The notes: generated by a model not told the origin, from the letters alone. Positions 9,165 through 18,737 are shown, counted from the stretch's first letter. The stretch is DNA of 64,000 bases from Cohnella sp. WQ 127256 (GCF_024519285.1 NZ_JAMZCY010000001.1:682001-746000); one strand, 5' to 3'. Program-made: numbers and translations.

Positions 9165-11132
9165 ATGGCTCGACATCTGGTCATTGGGAATGGAAAAATG
9201 CTAGTCAACTTGGACAATAATTGTTTTATTCGCGATGTTTATTTTCCGTATGTAGGACAGTTGAATCATGTGGGTGGCAATGCTTGCCGTTTCGGAGTAT
9301 GGTGCAATGGCGCCTTTGCTTGGTTAGACGATCCGGAATGGGTAATCGAGTTAAGCTATATCGAGGATTCACTCGTTACGAACGTCACGGCACGACATGA
9401 TCGTCTGGGGGTTGAACTACAGCTTAATGACGGCATTCATCAACGAGAGTGCATCTATCTGAAGCGTGTCGTTGTGCGGAATTTAAGCGATACCGAGAAG
9501 GATGTCCGGGTGTTTTTCCACCATGACCTCATGATCGATGGCAATGAAGTCGGGGATACGGCTGCTTTTTACCCAGAAAACCGTACAATATTCCATTACA
9601 AACGCTCTTCCTACTTTATGTTTAACGGCAAATCTGAGCAAGGCGGGATATACCAATTCTCGACTGGCATTAAGAGATTTCATTCGGCTGAGGGTACTTG
9701 GAGAGATGCGGAAGACGGCGAATTGATGGGCAATTCGATTGCGCAGGGCTCTGTGGATAGTACGATAAGCTTGCGTACGATTGTCCCTCCGCATAATGAA
9801 GGAACGGTCTATTATTGGATGTCGGTTGGATCAGATATGGAAGAAGTGAAGCGGCTAGATCAATATGTGCAGGATAGTCATCCCGAGAAGCTGCTTAGTC
9901 GAATAGTGATCTACTGGAATCATTGGCTAGCTCGGGTAGGAGATAGCTTCGGAGATTTGCCAGCTTCTGTGAGCAAGCAGTTCAAGCATAGCTTGCTTAT
10001 CGTTAGAACGCAGATCGACGAACGGGGTGCCATTCTCGCTGCGAACGATACCGATATTATGCAATACAATCGTGATCATTACAGCTATATGTGGCCGCGG
10101 GACGGGGCGCTTATAGCGGACGCTATGTCGCTTGCTGGCTATCATGGGACGATTGCACCATTCTTTCATTTTTGCGGACGGAACCTCACGCCAGAAGGTT
10201 ATTTGCAGCATAAGTACAATCCAGATGGAACTGTAGGCTCTAGCTGGCATCCTTATGTGGTTCAAGGGGTTCCGAGATTACCCATTCAAGAGGATGAGAC
10301 AGCTTTAGTTCTCTACGCCCTTTGGAAGGATTACGCTCGTCATGGAGAAATTGAGCTGCCGCAAAGCTTGTACAGTACGCTCATTCGAAAATCGTCGATA
10401 TTTTTGTGTGAGTACATGGATCATGACTTGGGACTTCCGAAACCGAGCTATGATTTGTGGGAGGAGCGCTACGGGATTTGGACGTATACAGTGGCGTCTG
10501 TGTATGGAGGGCTGATGGCTGCCGCATATTTCGCGGACCTATTCGGAGATTACGACCGAAGCGATCGTTATCGGGAAGTTGCTGAGAAGATTAAGCGAGG
10601 AATTGTGGAGCATCTATGGGATGAAGAAGCCGGACGCTTTGCTCGCGGTATCGTAAGTCATGAGGGGCGTTGGGAGAAGGATATGACGGTAGAGAGCAGC
10701 ATGTTTGGGTTGTTCGAATTCGGCGTATTCCCAGCAGAGGATGATCGGGTTGTCCGCACCATGAGGGCGATCTCGGAGAAGCTTCGCATTCATACAGAGG
10801 TCGGAGGTATTGCGAGGTATACGAATGATTACTACTTCAGACAATCCGACGATATTGAGAAGGTACCCGGAAATCCATGGATCATCTGTACACTATGGGT
10901 TGCGAATTTCCAGATTGAAATAGCGAAGACGCTTGAAGATCTAGATGAGCCTCGTCGGACGCTGGAGAAGGTAACGACCTTCGCTATCCCTGGAGGCAAT
11001 CTGCCGGAGCAGGTTCATCCGGAGACGGGAGCGCCATTATCGGTTGCTCCGTTAACTTGGTCTCACGCGACTTATGTATCGACGGTTTGTAAATATGTTC
11101 GGAAGCGAGAGCAGCTCAAATCGACGCATTAA
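9165..11132 (+). CDS. GH15 glucoamylase-like glycoside hydrolase
   Basis: 655 residues. An N-terminal beta-sandwich (about 1-270) precedes an (alpha/alpha)6 barrel with the glucoamylase signature YMWPRDGALIADAM, then SYDLWEERYGIWTYT (probable catalytic acid Glu) and GGNLPEQVHPETG (probable catalytic base Glu) followed by PLTWSHATYV. GH15 enzymes release glucose from alpha-1,4 glucans; some act on trehalose or dextran. It starts 21 nt after glgA with AAGGAGAG and ends at a strong terminator, so it is the last gene of the glycogen operon, where B. subtilis has glgP. I infer hydrolytic glycogen turnover; no signal peptide is present, so it should be cytoplasmic. Exact substrate not proven. Confidence 0.9.
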   Translation: MARHLVIGNGKMLVNLDNNCFIRDVYFPYVGQLNHVGGNACRFGVWCNGAFAWLDDPEWVIELSYIEDSLVTNVTARHDRLGVELQLNDGIHQRECIYLKRVVVRNLSDTEKDVRVFFHHDLMIDGNEVGDTAAFYPENRTIFHYKRSSYFMFNGKSEQGGIYQFSTGIKRFHSAEGTWRDAEDGELMGNSIAQGSVDSTISLRTIVPPHNEGTVYYWMSVGSDMEEVKRLDQYVQDSHPEKLLSRIVIYWNHWLARVGDSFGDLPASVSKQFKHSLLIVRTQIDERGAILAANDTDIMQYNRDHYSYMWPRDGALIADAMSLAGYHGTIAPFFHFCGRNLTPEGYLQHKYNPDGTVGSSWHPYVVQGVPRLPIQEDETALVLYALWKDYARHGEIELPQSLYSTLIRKSSIFLCEYMDHDLGLPKPSYDLWEERYGIWTYTVASVYGGLMAAAYFADLFGDYDRSDRYREVAEKIKRGIVEHLWDEEAGRFARGIVSHEGRWEKDMTVESSMFGLFEFGVFPAEDDRVVRTMRAISEKLRIHTEVGGIARYTNDYYFRQSDDIEKVPGNPWIICTLWVANFQIEIAKTLEDLDEPRRTLEKVTTFAIPGGNLPEQVHPETGAPLSVAPLTWSHATYVSTVCKYVRKREQLKSTH

Positions 11133-11188
11133 GCTGCGGTGAATAACTTATAACAACGAACGTTAAAGTGGATTTTGACAAGTGAAAG

Positions 11189-11228
11189 AAAGACCAAGCA
11201 GATTGTGCGTATCTGCTTGGTCTTTTGT
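11189..11228. terminator. Bidirectional terminator of the glycogen operon
   Basis: A perfect 15-bp stem (11189-11203 with 11211-11225) with a 7-nt loop, ending in TCTTTT on the plus strand and a run of A that reads as T on the minus strand. It serves the GH15 gene and the convergent AI-2E-type gene. Confidence 0.9.
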
Positions 11229-11261
11229 CATTTTTCATATCCAAATGGGGAGATCAATTCA

Positions 11262-12374
11262 TTATTTGGACCGCGGGGGTAATAAATTCGGTTCCTTCTT
11301 CGTTTCGATAGGGTTATAGAAATTGTATATTCGTATCACAATGATTTTCACGATCGCATAGGTTGGGACGACGATAACCATGCCGAGTGGTCCGACAATG
11401 GCTCCTACCCCAATAATAAGAAGCATGACTGTGAGCGGATGAACCTTCATTTGTTTAGCTGTGATTTTGGGACCGATCAAGTTAGATTCGATTTGGTTGG
11501 AAATGATGATAATGATGCACACCTGTAGTGCTGCCATCGGTGAGACGGTCAGTGCAACAATGACAGCCGGAATAGCTGCGAACAAGGGTCCTAGGTAAGG
11601 GATGACATTCGTTACAGCGGCGACAAGTCCTAGTAATAATGGGTAGGGCAGATCAATGATCAAATAACCGCAGAAGGTTAGAGCACCTATGAGAAGGGAA
11701 GTGATTACCTTGCTCATGATGAAGGCGCCGATAGAGGTGTCGATTTCTTTTAACGTGGGAATAACCTCGGCTTTTATACGTTCGGGTAGCAGCTTGGTAA
11801 CTTGGTTGGGAAATTTATGACCTTCTTTAAGCATGTAATAAATAATAAAGGGTACTAGACTAAGTAATAGGAAAAAGTTCATGATTATGTTGAATATGTT
11901 TGTTAAACTACCTACGATGGAATTGAGCAAATCTCCAAGGGTAGAGGTTAATTGGGTAGATAAATTTTCGGTGGAGAAGGATTCGTCTTTACTAATATTT
12001 TGAATCCATTGATGCTCCTGTAACGATTCCAACCATTTCTTGACGGATTCAATGATTTCCGGAAAATTGTTGACGAGCAGGATGGCTTGCTCACGAATGG
12101 GTGGCCAAACGAGCTTGGCAGATAGAAAAATAAGTCCGAATACAATTAAATATACGATGATGATAGATATCGAGAGTGGAAGCTTTATGGCAATCAGGCG
12201 AACGAGTGGTCGGAGCATGTAATAGAACATCCCTGATAGGACAATAGGGACGAACATAGCGAGTAACACCGCGGCAATAGGACTGAACAAATAATCGACT
12301 TTCGAGGCTAGATAGGCAATTAACAAAATGATAATGATCCCATATCCGATGCGAAACCATTTTCCTTGTGGCAT
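11262..12374 (-). CDS. AI-2E transporter family membrane protein (YtvI/PerM-like)
   Basis: 370-residue polytopic protein. Hydrophobic segments at about 8-25, 32-52, 66-90, 150-185, 215-245, 250-275, 280-300 and 315-345, with a soluble helical region between (about 95-150) typical of the UPF0118/AI-2E family. PYPLLLGLVAAVTNVIPYLGP is the conserved family block near residue 250. Members have been linked to autoinducer-2 export or Na+/H+ exchange, so the substrate cannot be named. The start follows AGAGGG. It stands alone on the minus strand; a poly-basic C-terminus ends the protein. Confidence 0.85.
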   Translation of the reverse strand: MPQGKWFRIGYGIIIILLIAYLASKVDYLFSPIAAVLLAMFVPIVLSGMFYYMLRPLVRLIAIKLPLSISIIIVYLIVFGLIFLSAKLVWPPIREQAILLVNNFPEIIESVKKWLESLQEHQWIQNISKDESFSTENLSTQLTSTLGDLLNSIVGSLTNIFNIIMNFFLLLSLVPFIIYYMLKEGHKFPNQVTKLLPERIKAEVIPTLKEIDTSIGAFIMSKVITSLLIGALTFCGYLIIDLPYPLLLGLVAAVTNVIPYLGPLFAAIPAVIVALTVSPMAALQVCIIIIISNQIESNLIGPKITAKQMKVHPLTVMLLIIGVGAIVGPLGMVIVVPTYAIVKIIVIRIYNFYNPIETKKEPNLLPPRSK

Positions 12375-12473
12375 ATTGAACCCTCTTTCATTGATTAAAT
12401 TTGGTAATTATAGTTTACTATGTAATGTAACTCATCTAAAAGAAATATAAACATTTCTAAAAGGAGTTGTCCA

Positions 12474-13211
12474 ATGAGGAAGCGGGAAGTTCCGGGCTTC
12501 GCCCAACCAATCATAGATCCCCTTTTTTACATGCTAACCTTTACTTCTATATTATGTGCGCTTCTAATTAGCGTAAGAGAATTCCAGGTTGAATATGTCC
12601 AGTATCGGTTTCTTCTATGGAATCTTTTTCTGGCATGGCTGCCTTTGGGATTCTCGATGTTGGCGTTGCTGCTTACGCGCATTACGAATGGGATTAACCT
12701 GTTAATCGGTCTAGCTTTTTGCGGAGTCGCTTGGCTGCTCTTATTTCCGAATGCTCCGTACTTAACGACGGATTTGATTCATCTCATTTTTAACTCTAAT
12801 TATGAGGGTTATGATAAGCACGGATTATTATTATGGTACGATTTAGTGATGTTTTTCCTGTTTTCTTGGTGTGGATTACTTTTGTGTTATTTGTCTATGA
12901 GACAATTCCATTCCATTGTGAGCGATTATATTTCGGCCTGGGTGGGATGGGTGTTCGTCGTTATTGTGTCGTTTCTCGGAGGATTTGGCGTTTATTTAGG
13001 ACGAGTTGTTCGCTTGAATAGCTGGGATGTTCTGTTCAGCCCCTTCCGTCTGATCAATGGGATTATTGAAGGTATTAACGCGAATGCGGCTGTGTTTTCC
13101 ATTTTGTTCGGTACGTTAATTCTAATCGTATATGTCACACTGTTCATCTTGGGGCGAAGCCGTAACAAATCCTCTCGATCCAGATTGACGAATGAGGATT
13201 TAAAGTGGTGA
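12474..13211 (+). CDS. DUF1361 membrane protein
   Basis: 245 residues with about six or seven hydrophobic segments. The DUF1361 signatures LLFPNAPYLTTDLIHL and LNSWDVLFSPFRLI are present. Function of the family is not established. AAAGGAG (12461-12467) precedes the ATG. Its last 12 bases overlap the 3' end of the convergent AraC-family gene, leaving no room for a terminator between them. Confidence 0.88.
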   Translation: MRKREVPGFAQPIIDPLFYMLTFTSILCALLISVREFQVEYVQYRFLLWNLFLAWLPLGFSMLALLLTRITNGINLLIGLAFCGVAWLLLFPNAPYLTTDLIHLIFNSNYEGYDKHGLLLWYDLVMFFLFSWCGLLLCYLSMRQFHSIVSDYISAWVGWVFVVIVSFLGGFGVYLGRVVRLNSWDVLFSPFRLINGIIEGINANAAVFSILFGTLILIVYVTLFILGRSRNKSSRSRLTNEDLKW

Positions 13212-14036
13212 CGGACCGTGAAGTCTACGATAGCTTTCGGGGGTCATCCCCTCCTTCTGGCGAAAGGTAGCGACGAAGTGGCTTGCATCGCGGAAGCCTA
13301 CAGCCTCCCCGATCTGTCGGACCGTCCAATTCGGACGGGAAGGCAGCCATTCCTTTGCTTTGCGAAGCCGCAGTTGAATAAGATAAGCATAAGCGGTTTG
13401 ACCAAATAACTCCCGGAATCGTTCATTCAGCTGTCGCTGACCGATGTTTAGTTGTTCAGCCATCTTTGCCAATCCCAAGTCGGGGTTGGCATATTCTATT
13501 TCTAACCAATCGAGCAGCTGTTGAATTCTTTCCAACCGGCGGGTTAACGAGGGAAGGTGGTTTTTCCTTCCGTTTGTTTTGAGCAAAGTTAGAAATCGAT
13601 ACAGATCAGCGGAGCTTTTCCAACCGGATGCATCCGAGCCTGATTCAGCAAGCGCTAAAATTTGCTCCAATTGAATCGTAATTTCGTCGTCATTTCGGTC
13701 CCATTGGATTTTGTCCGAGAAGGCTCCGAGCAACTCGACAGTGAGCTGTGATGCCATTGTACCTGTGAAGGTAACATAGTAGGTTTTCCAGTTCGGGCTT
13801 TTGGCGTAATAGAAATGCTGGACATGGGGATGCAGGAGAATTCCGGAACGTTCAGGAAGCTTGAAGATGGTACCTTGCACATTGAGCTCGCCTTCGCCTT
13901 CGATCGTCTGCAGCCAATGAAAGAAAGGATAGCCCTCAGAACGCTGAATATATTCCTGTTCAGGGTTGAGTCCGATCGTTTCTAACTGTAAGGGCAGGGG
14001 TTCAGACGGCGTTGGGAACACGGCTCTGCGAAGCAT
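13200..14036 (-). CDS. AraC-family transcriptional regulator
   Basis: 278 residues: an N-terminal cupin-like sugar-sensing domain (PFFHWLQTIEGEGELNVQG onward, about 35-130) and a C-terminal double helix-turn-helix (LNIGQRQLNERFRELFG and VRQIGEAVGFRDASHFVATF, about 180-275). I chose ATG 14036 because TGGAGGTTTTTGAA lies just before it on the minus strand; a longer frame upstream begins inside an AT-rich promoter region. It is divergent from the GH42 beta-galactosidase across 121 bp, so it probably controls that gene in response to a sugar. Ligand not known. Confidence 0.9.
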   Translation of the reverse strand: MLRRAVFPTPSEPLPLQLETIGLNPEQEYIQRSEGYPFFHWLQTIEGEGELNVQGTIFKLPERSGILLHPHVQHFYYAKSPNWKTYYVTFTGTMASQLTVELLGAFSDKIQWDRNDDEITIQLEQILALAESGSDASGWKSSADLYRFLTLLKTNGRKNHLPSLTRRLERIQQLLDWLEIEYANPDLGLAKMAEQLNIGQRQLNERFRELFGQTAYAYLIQLRLRKAKEWLPSRPNWTVRQIGEAVGFRDASHFVATFRQKEGMTPESYRRLHGPSPL

Positions 14037-14157
14037 TTCAAAAACCTCCATATTGTTATATGCTATTTCACTTTTATTATATAGGATAAAGAAAAAAATA
14101 AACATATAATTAGATTAGAAACGACATTTTACGATATTATAACGACGAGGTGTCCAA

Positions 14158-16203
14158 ATGATTAATACTCAAAAGCCGAAAATATGGTATGGCGGAGATT
14201 ACAATCCTGATCAATGGGAAAAGCCGATTTGGGACGAAGATTTAAGAATGTTTAAGCTGGCAGGTATTGATGTAGCTACCTTAAATGTGTTTGCGTGGGC
14301 TAACAATCAGCCGGATGAGGATACTTATGAATTTGGCTGGCTTGATGAAATGATGGACAAGCTTCATGCGGACGGAGTAGGCGTATGCTTGGCAACGAGT
14401 ACGGCGGCACATCCCGCTTGGATGGCAAGAAAGTATCCAGATGTGCTACGTGTTGACTTCGACGGACGTAAGCGAAAATTCGGGGGGCGTCATAACTCTT
14501 GCCCGAATAGTCCGACCTACAGAGAGTATTCTGTAAAGATGGCGGAGAAATTAGCTGAGCGATATAAGAATCATCCTGCGTTGTTGATTTGGCATGTCTC
14601 CAATGAGTATGGTGGTTATTGTTACTGTGATAATTGTGCGGCGGCATTCCGGACTTGGCTGCAAGAACGCTATGGCTCGATCGATGTAGTCAACAAAGTT
14701 TGGAACACGAGCTTCTGGGGACACACGTTCTATGATTGGGATGATATCGTACCACCTAGCTCACTGAGTGAGGAATGGCGGGGATGGAACGGGAGGACAG
14801 CAACGAATTTCCAAGGGATTTCGTTGGATTATTGCCGTTTTCAATCAGACAGTCTACTAGATTGCTATAAGCTTGAATACGATGCGCTTAAGAAACAGAC
14901 TCCTGACATCCCTATAACGACCAACCTAATGGGTGCGTATAAGGAGTTGGATTATCACAAATGGGCGAAACATCTGGATGTCGTATCGTGGGACAACTAT
15001 CCATCCTTGGATACGCCGTATAGCTATACAGCGATGATGCATGACTTGATGCGTGGTTTGAAAGGCGGCCAGCCTTTCATGCTGATGGAGCAGACGCCAA
15101 GTCAACAAAACTGGCAGCCCTATAATTCCTTAAAGCGTCCAGGCGTTATGCGATTGTGGAGCTACCAAGCTGTTGCTCGTGGTGCAGATACGGTCATGTT
15201 TTTCCAATTGCGCCGATCGGTTGGGGCTTGCGAGAAATATCATGGTGCGGTCATTGAGCATGTGGGTCATGAGAATACTCGGGTGTTTCAAGAGTGTGCT
15301 GACTTAGGTTCGGAGCTGTATAAGCTAGGAGACTCATTGCTAGATGCTCGAGTCAAAGCAAAGGTTGCGATTCTGTTCGATTGGGACAACTGGTGGGCGG
15401 TTGAGCTGTCGAGTGGTCCAACGATCGCCTTGAAATACGTCGAAGAGCTACACAAATATTACAGTGCGTTCTATCAAGCTAACATTGCAGTGGATGTTGT
15501 TGGCGTGGATGCCGAACTTAGCGGTTATGACTTCGTGTTGGCACCGGTTATGTACATGGTTAAGCCTGGTGTCGCAGAGCGGATTGAACGTTATGTTGAA
15601 AATGGCGGTACATTCCTAACGACGTATTTCAGTGGAATTGTGGACGAGAATGATAGAGTTACACTAGGAGGATACCCAGGAGAGCTTCGTAAGCTACTAG
15701 GTATTTGGTCGGAGGAAATTGATGCATTACTACCGACGCAAAGTAATCGGATAATGTTGAAGTCGTCTATTGACGGGCTTGAACAGTCTTACAACTGCGG
15801 AATGCTCTGTGATCTGATTCATTCCGAAGGAGCAGAGGTCATTGCGGAGTATGGTGAAGACTTCTACAAAGGGATGCCTGCTCTAACGGTGAATAAGTTT
15901 GGTGCTGGCGAAGCTTGGTATGTGGCGACTAGCCCTGATGTGACTTTCTTACAGGATTGGTTACCGAAATTGTGTGCTGCCCGAGGTATTGAGCCTTTGG
16001 TTACTTCCGCTCCTGATGGTGTGGAAACGACCTTGCGCGAGAAAGACGGAGTGAGCTATTTGTTCGTGTTGAACCACAACCCGGGAGCTTCTGTTGTATC
16101 GCTAGGTCAACAAAGTGGAGTAGATCTATTGTCCGATAAACAATTGAGCGGAAATGTTGAATTAGCCGGTCGGGACTTATGGATCATTAAGCTCGAAGCG
16201 TAA
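14158..16203 (+). CDS. Beta-galactosidase, GH42 family
   Basis: 681 residues, typical of GH42 (LacA/GanA/BgaA type). The N-terminal barrel begins IWYGGDYNPDQW; the acid/base Glu lies in WHVSNEYGGYCYCDNC and the nucleophile Glu in MLMEQTPSQQNW. The Cys cluster CYCDNC plus an upstream Cys (NSCPNSPT) match the structural zinc site of the family. Trimerisation and beta domains follow. No signal peptide, so cytoplasmic; it hydrolyses imported beta-galactosides. RBS GAGGTG (14147-14152). It is preceded by three phased ACGA repeats and is divergent from the AraC regulator. The sugar ABC importer at 17003-20147 is a plausible supplier of substrate. Confidence 0.94.
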   Translation: MINTQKPKIWYGGDYNPDQWEKPIWDEDLRMFKLAGIDVATLNVFAWANNQPDEDTYEFGWLDEMMDKLHADGVGVCLATSTAAHPAWMARKYPDVLRVDFDGRKRKFGGRHNSCPNSPTYREYSVKMAEKLAERYKNHPALLIWHVSNEYGGYCYCDNCAAAFRTWLQERYGSIDVVNKVWNTSFWGHTFYDWDDIVPPSSLSEEWRGWNGRTATNFQGISLDYCRFQSDSLLDCYKLEYDALKKQTPDIPITTNLMGAYKELDYHKWAKHLDVVSWDNYPSLDTPYSYTAMMHDLMRGLKGGQPFMLMEQTPSQQNWQPYNSLKRPGVMRLWSYQAVARGADTVMFFQLRRSVGACEKYHGAVIEHVGHENTRVFQECADLGSELYKLGDSLLDARVKAKVAILFDWDNWWAVELSSGPTIALKYVEELHKYYSAFYQANIAVDVVGVDAELSGYDFVLAPVMYMVKPGVAERIERYVENGGTFLTTYFSGIVDENDRVTLGGYPGELRKLLGIWSEEIDALLPTQSNRIMLKSSIDGLEQSYNCGMLCDLIHSEGAEVIAEYGEDFYKGMPALTVNKFGAGEAWYVATSPDVTFLQDWLPKLCAARGIEPLVTSAPDGVETTLREKDGVSYLFVLNHNPGASVVSLGQQSGVDLLSDKQLSGNVELAGRDLWIIKLEA

Positions 16204-16237
16204 TGTTTGCTGCTTAACGCTTACTTAGATAAGGAAC

Positions 16238-16278
16238 AACTCCTTGCTTGCGCTATTATGGGCAGCAAGGAGTTTTCT
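16238..16278 (+). terminator. Terminator after GH42 gene
   Basis: An 11-bp stem AACTCCTTGCT/AGCAAGGAGTT (16238-16248, 16264-16274) followed by TTCTTATTTT. Confidence 0.85.
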
Positions 16279-16359
16279 TATTTTAAGTCTTCTGGAACCA
16301 TGCGTAATGGTACTCCGTATGAGATAATAAGCATAAGCATGAGAAAGGAGTGAGGTAAG

Positions 16360-16932
16360 ATGAGTTTTTTCAAGAAGATTTCGGATACCGTTAGTAAAGG
16401 TGTGACATCGGCAACAGAGAAAGCACAACAGACCGTGGAAATTACGAAGTTAAACTCGCAAATATCTAGCAAACGCAAAGAGATAGATAAAATATTCGCG
16501 ACAATTGGCGAGTCCGTATACGAAGGTTACTTGGCGCATGATCTGTCCCTCGCCGAATCGAAGGTTTACCCGCAATGCAATGAGATTACGAACATTCGTG
16601 ATGAAATTGCTGCGTTGAATGATCGGATCAAAGCGATCCGTAACGAAAAGGATTGTGTTTGCGGCAAAAGGCTGCCTGAAGACACGCGGTTCTGCTCTTC
16701 GTGTGGTCACCGATTCCCAGATCCTGAACCGGAGCCAGAGCCAGTCAGCACTGATGAATCGTCGATAGATGTGGAGTCGTATGTAACGGATGACACAGCA
16801 AGCTCGGAGGATGCAGAAATGGCGGACGTTGTTAAGGCACATGTGGATACTCGTCAGATTTGCAAAAGCTGTAGCACGCCGCTGTATGCAGATAGTCATT
16901 TCTGCCCAGCCTGTGGGCAATCAACGCGCTAA
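16360..16932 (+). CDS. Double zinc-ribbon protein with helical N-terminus
   Basis: 190 residues. The N-terminal 90 residues are helical and amphipathic (MSFFKKISDTVSKG, then ITKLNSQISSKRKEIDKI), a form common in small Firmicute zinc-ribbon proteins. A first zinc ribbon follows (CVCGKRLPEDTRFCSSCG); its first knuckle is C-x-C instead of C-x-x-C unless an offset residue is used. A linker of about 60 residues rich in E, D and S leads to a second ribbon (CKSCSTPLYADSHFCPACG). AAAGGAGTGAGG precedes the ATG. It is flanked by terminators on both sides, so it is a single-gene unit. Function unknown. Confidence 0.85.
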   Translation: MSFFKKISDTVSKGVTSATEKAQQTVEITKLNSQISSKRKEIDKIFATIGESVYEGYLAHDLSLAESKVYPQCNEITNIRDEIAALNDRIKAIRNEKDCVCGKRLPEDTRFCSSCGHRFPDPEPEPEPVSTDESSIDVESYVTDDTASSEDAEMADVVKAHVDTRQICKSCSTPLYADSHFCPACGQSTR

Positions 16933-16936
16933 ATGT

Positions 16937-16988
16937 AAAAAAAGGACAGTCCCAACGGTCAAATGACTCGGGACTGTCCTTTTTTTTC
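16937..16988. terminator. Bidirectional terminator
   Basis: A 10-bp stem GGACAGTCCC/GGGACTGTCC (16944-16953, 16970-16979) flanked by seven A and eight T. It separates the convergent zinc-ribbon and permease genes. Confidence 0.92.
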
Positions 16989-17002
16989 GTTCGTTTTAAC
17001 GG

Positions 17003-17836
17003 CTACTCCTTGACTGCGCCGGCAGTAATGCCAGAGAAAATATACCGTTGTAGGAATAAATAGAGCAGCAAGGTTGGAATAAGTACGATAAGAATGGCTG
17101 CGGATAATTGCTCAAAGCTGGAAGCACGCTGTCCAACAAAAGTCATGAGCGACGTTGAGAGAGTATGCAGCTCTTTGGAAGGCATGTATAAATACGGAAT
17201 ATACATATCATTCATGATATCTACTGCCTTAATGATGCCGAGTGTTGCGGCTGCAGGCAGCAGCAAAGGGAAAATGATGCGAGTGAATATATTAACATAG
17301 GTTGCGCCGTCAATCATCGCACTCTCATCTAATTGTGATGAGATTTTCTCGATGAACTGTAGGAAAATAAAAATTTGGAGCAAGTCGGTTCCTGCGTAAA
17401 TGAGCAAAGGAGCGCCTAATGAATCATACAACCCGAAGCTCTTAATAATCTGAAATCGGGCAACTTCCGTTGTGTAGAACGGAACGACCATAGCGACGAT
17501 AAATAAGCTCATAATGACTTTTTTGAAGCGGAAGTTGAAACGATTCAGAACAAAAGCGGTCATCGCTCCAAGAATTGTGTTCAGAAAAACGCTAACCAAG
17601 ACGAGAATTCCCGTGTTCTTGAAGCCGATGAGCATATTACCTTTCTCGAAGGCAGTTCGTAGGTTACTGAACGTCCAAGTCTTAGGTAAAGCGAGTGGTG
17701 ATGAGCTCATTAAGTCAGATGCGGATTTGAATGCCGTAAATACGTTAATGAGTATTGGAAAGAGCACAATTATAGTAATCATAGCAAACAAGAGATACAT
17801 AAATGGTAGGGAGCGGGTCTGGTAGCTAAGCTTCAT
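17003..17836 (-). CDS. Carbohydrate ABC transporter permease (MalG family)
   Basis: 277 residues, six predicted membrane segments. The permease EAA-type loop that docks the ATPase reads DESAMIDGATYVNIFTRIIF (about 193-212). The C-terminus IFSGITAGAVKE is the classic MalG-family end. It starts 2 nt after the partner permease, indicating coupled expression. No ATPase gene is nearby, so a shared MsmX-type ATPase is presumably used, as is common in Bacilli. The substrate is not evident; the neighbouring beta-galactosidase suggests an oligosaccharide. Confidence 0.93.
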   Translation of the reverse strand: MKLSYQTRSLPFMYLLFAMITIIVLFPILINVFTAFKSASDLMSSSPLALPKTWTFSNLRTAFEKGNMLIGFKNTGILVLVSVFLNTILGAMTAFVLNRFNFRFKKVIMSLFIVAMVVPFYTTEVARFQIIKSFGLYDSLGAPLLIYAGTDLLQIFIFLQFIEKISSQLDESAMIDGATYVNIFTRIIFPLLLPAAATLGIIKAVDIMNDMYIPYLYMPSKELHTLSTSLMTFVGQRASSFEQLSAAILIVLIPTLLLYLFLQRYIFSGITAGAVKE

Positions 17837-17838
17837 GT

Positions 17839-18714
17839 TTATTCCCCTTTCCCTTTAAACAATTTGCCTTGGAAATAACTGAAGATAATGATCATGAGCA
17901 TAAGAATGATGGCGAGTGAGGAAGCAAGTCCATAATTATTATATTTAAACGCAGTTTGAATGGTATATACCGTAAAGGTTGTACTCGCAAGCCCAGGTCC
18001 ACCTTGTGTCATAAGAAAAGGAATGTCGAACACTTGCAACGCTCCGCGGACGTTTAGAAACAGGACAATCTCCATCACGCGGGAAATACCCGGCATAGTA
18101 ATGTGGATGAATTTCTTCCAAGAGCCCGCGCCATCTATTGTTGCAGCTTCGTATAGGTCGTTCGGGATGGATTGCAGACCGGCGAGGAACAAAATCACAT
18201 GCAAACCGCTGAACCTCCATAAGGAGACGACGATGAGTGAGTAGTTGACAATGCCTTTATCGCTTAGCCAATTTTGAATCCAGCTTTCTAACCCAAGCGT
18301 TTCAAGGAGCGCGTTAATGGGACCGTTGATCGGATTGTACATGTAACTGAATAAGTATGCGACGGCTACACCATTAAGAATATAGGGCAAGAATACGATT
18401 GATCTAAAAAAGTTGCTGGTGCGGAGCTTATTGTTCAGGAGTACGGCAACCATCACTTCCAAGGGAATAAATAACGCATGAATCCCAAAATAGAGAAAGT
18501 TGTTGGATAATGCCTTCCATATATCCGGATTTTGAAAAGCGCTGACGTAGTTGTCAAGTCCGACGTAATTAAAGCTTTTGCTGATTCCGTTCCAATTCGT
18601 CAAGCTGAATTGGAGTAACCGAAGTGACGGGTAGAGCAGAAATAGAAGAAGCAAGGCAACGGGCACGAATAGAAACGAGACGATTACGAGCTTCTTTTGC
18701 AAGGAATAACTCAT
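17839..18714 (-). CDS. Carbohydrate ABC transporter permease (MalF family)
   Basis: 291 residues with six membrane segments. The N-terminus has the LLYPSLRLLQFSLTNW block seen in MalF/UgpA-type permeases and the EAA loop is LYEAATIDGAGSWKKFIHIT (about 188-207). It forms a heterodimer with the downstream MalG-type permease. It lies 98 nt after the binding-protein gene, and that gap holds a stable stem-loop (18738-18761). Confidence 0.93.
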   Translation of the reverse strand: MSYSLQKKLVIVSFLFVPVALLLLFLLYPSLRLLQFSLTNWNGISKSFNYVGLDNYVSAFQNPDIWKALSNNFLYFGIHALFIPLEVMVAVLLNNKLRTSNFFRSIVFLPYILNGVAVAYLFSYMYNPINGPINALLETLGLESWIQNWLSDKGIVNYSLIVVSLWRFSGLHVILFLAGLQSIPNDLYEAATIDGAGSWKKFIHITMPGISRVMEIVLFLNVRGALQVFDIPFLMTQGGPGLASTTFTVYTIQTAFKYNNYGLASSLAIILMLMIIIFSYFQGKLFKGKGE

Positions 18715-18737
18715 TCCACATCCCCTTAATACTAGGG

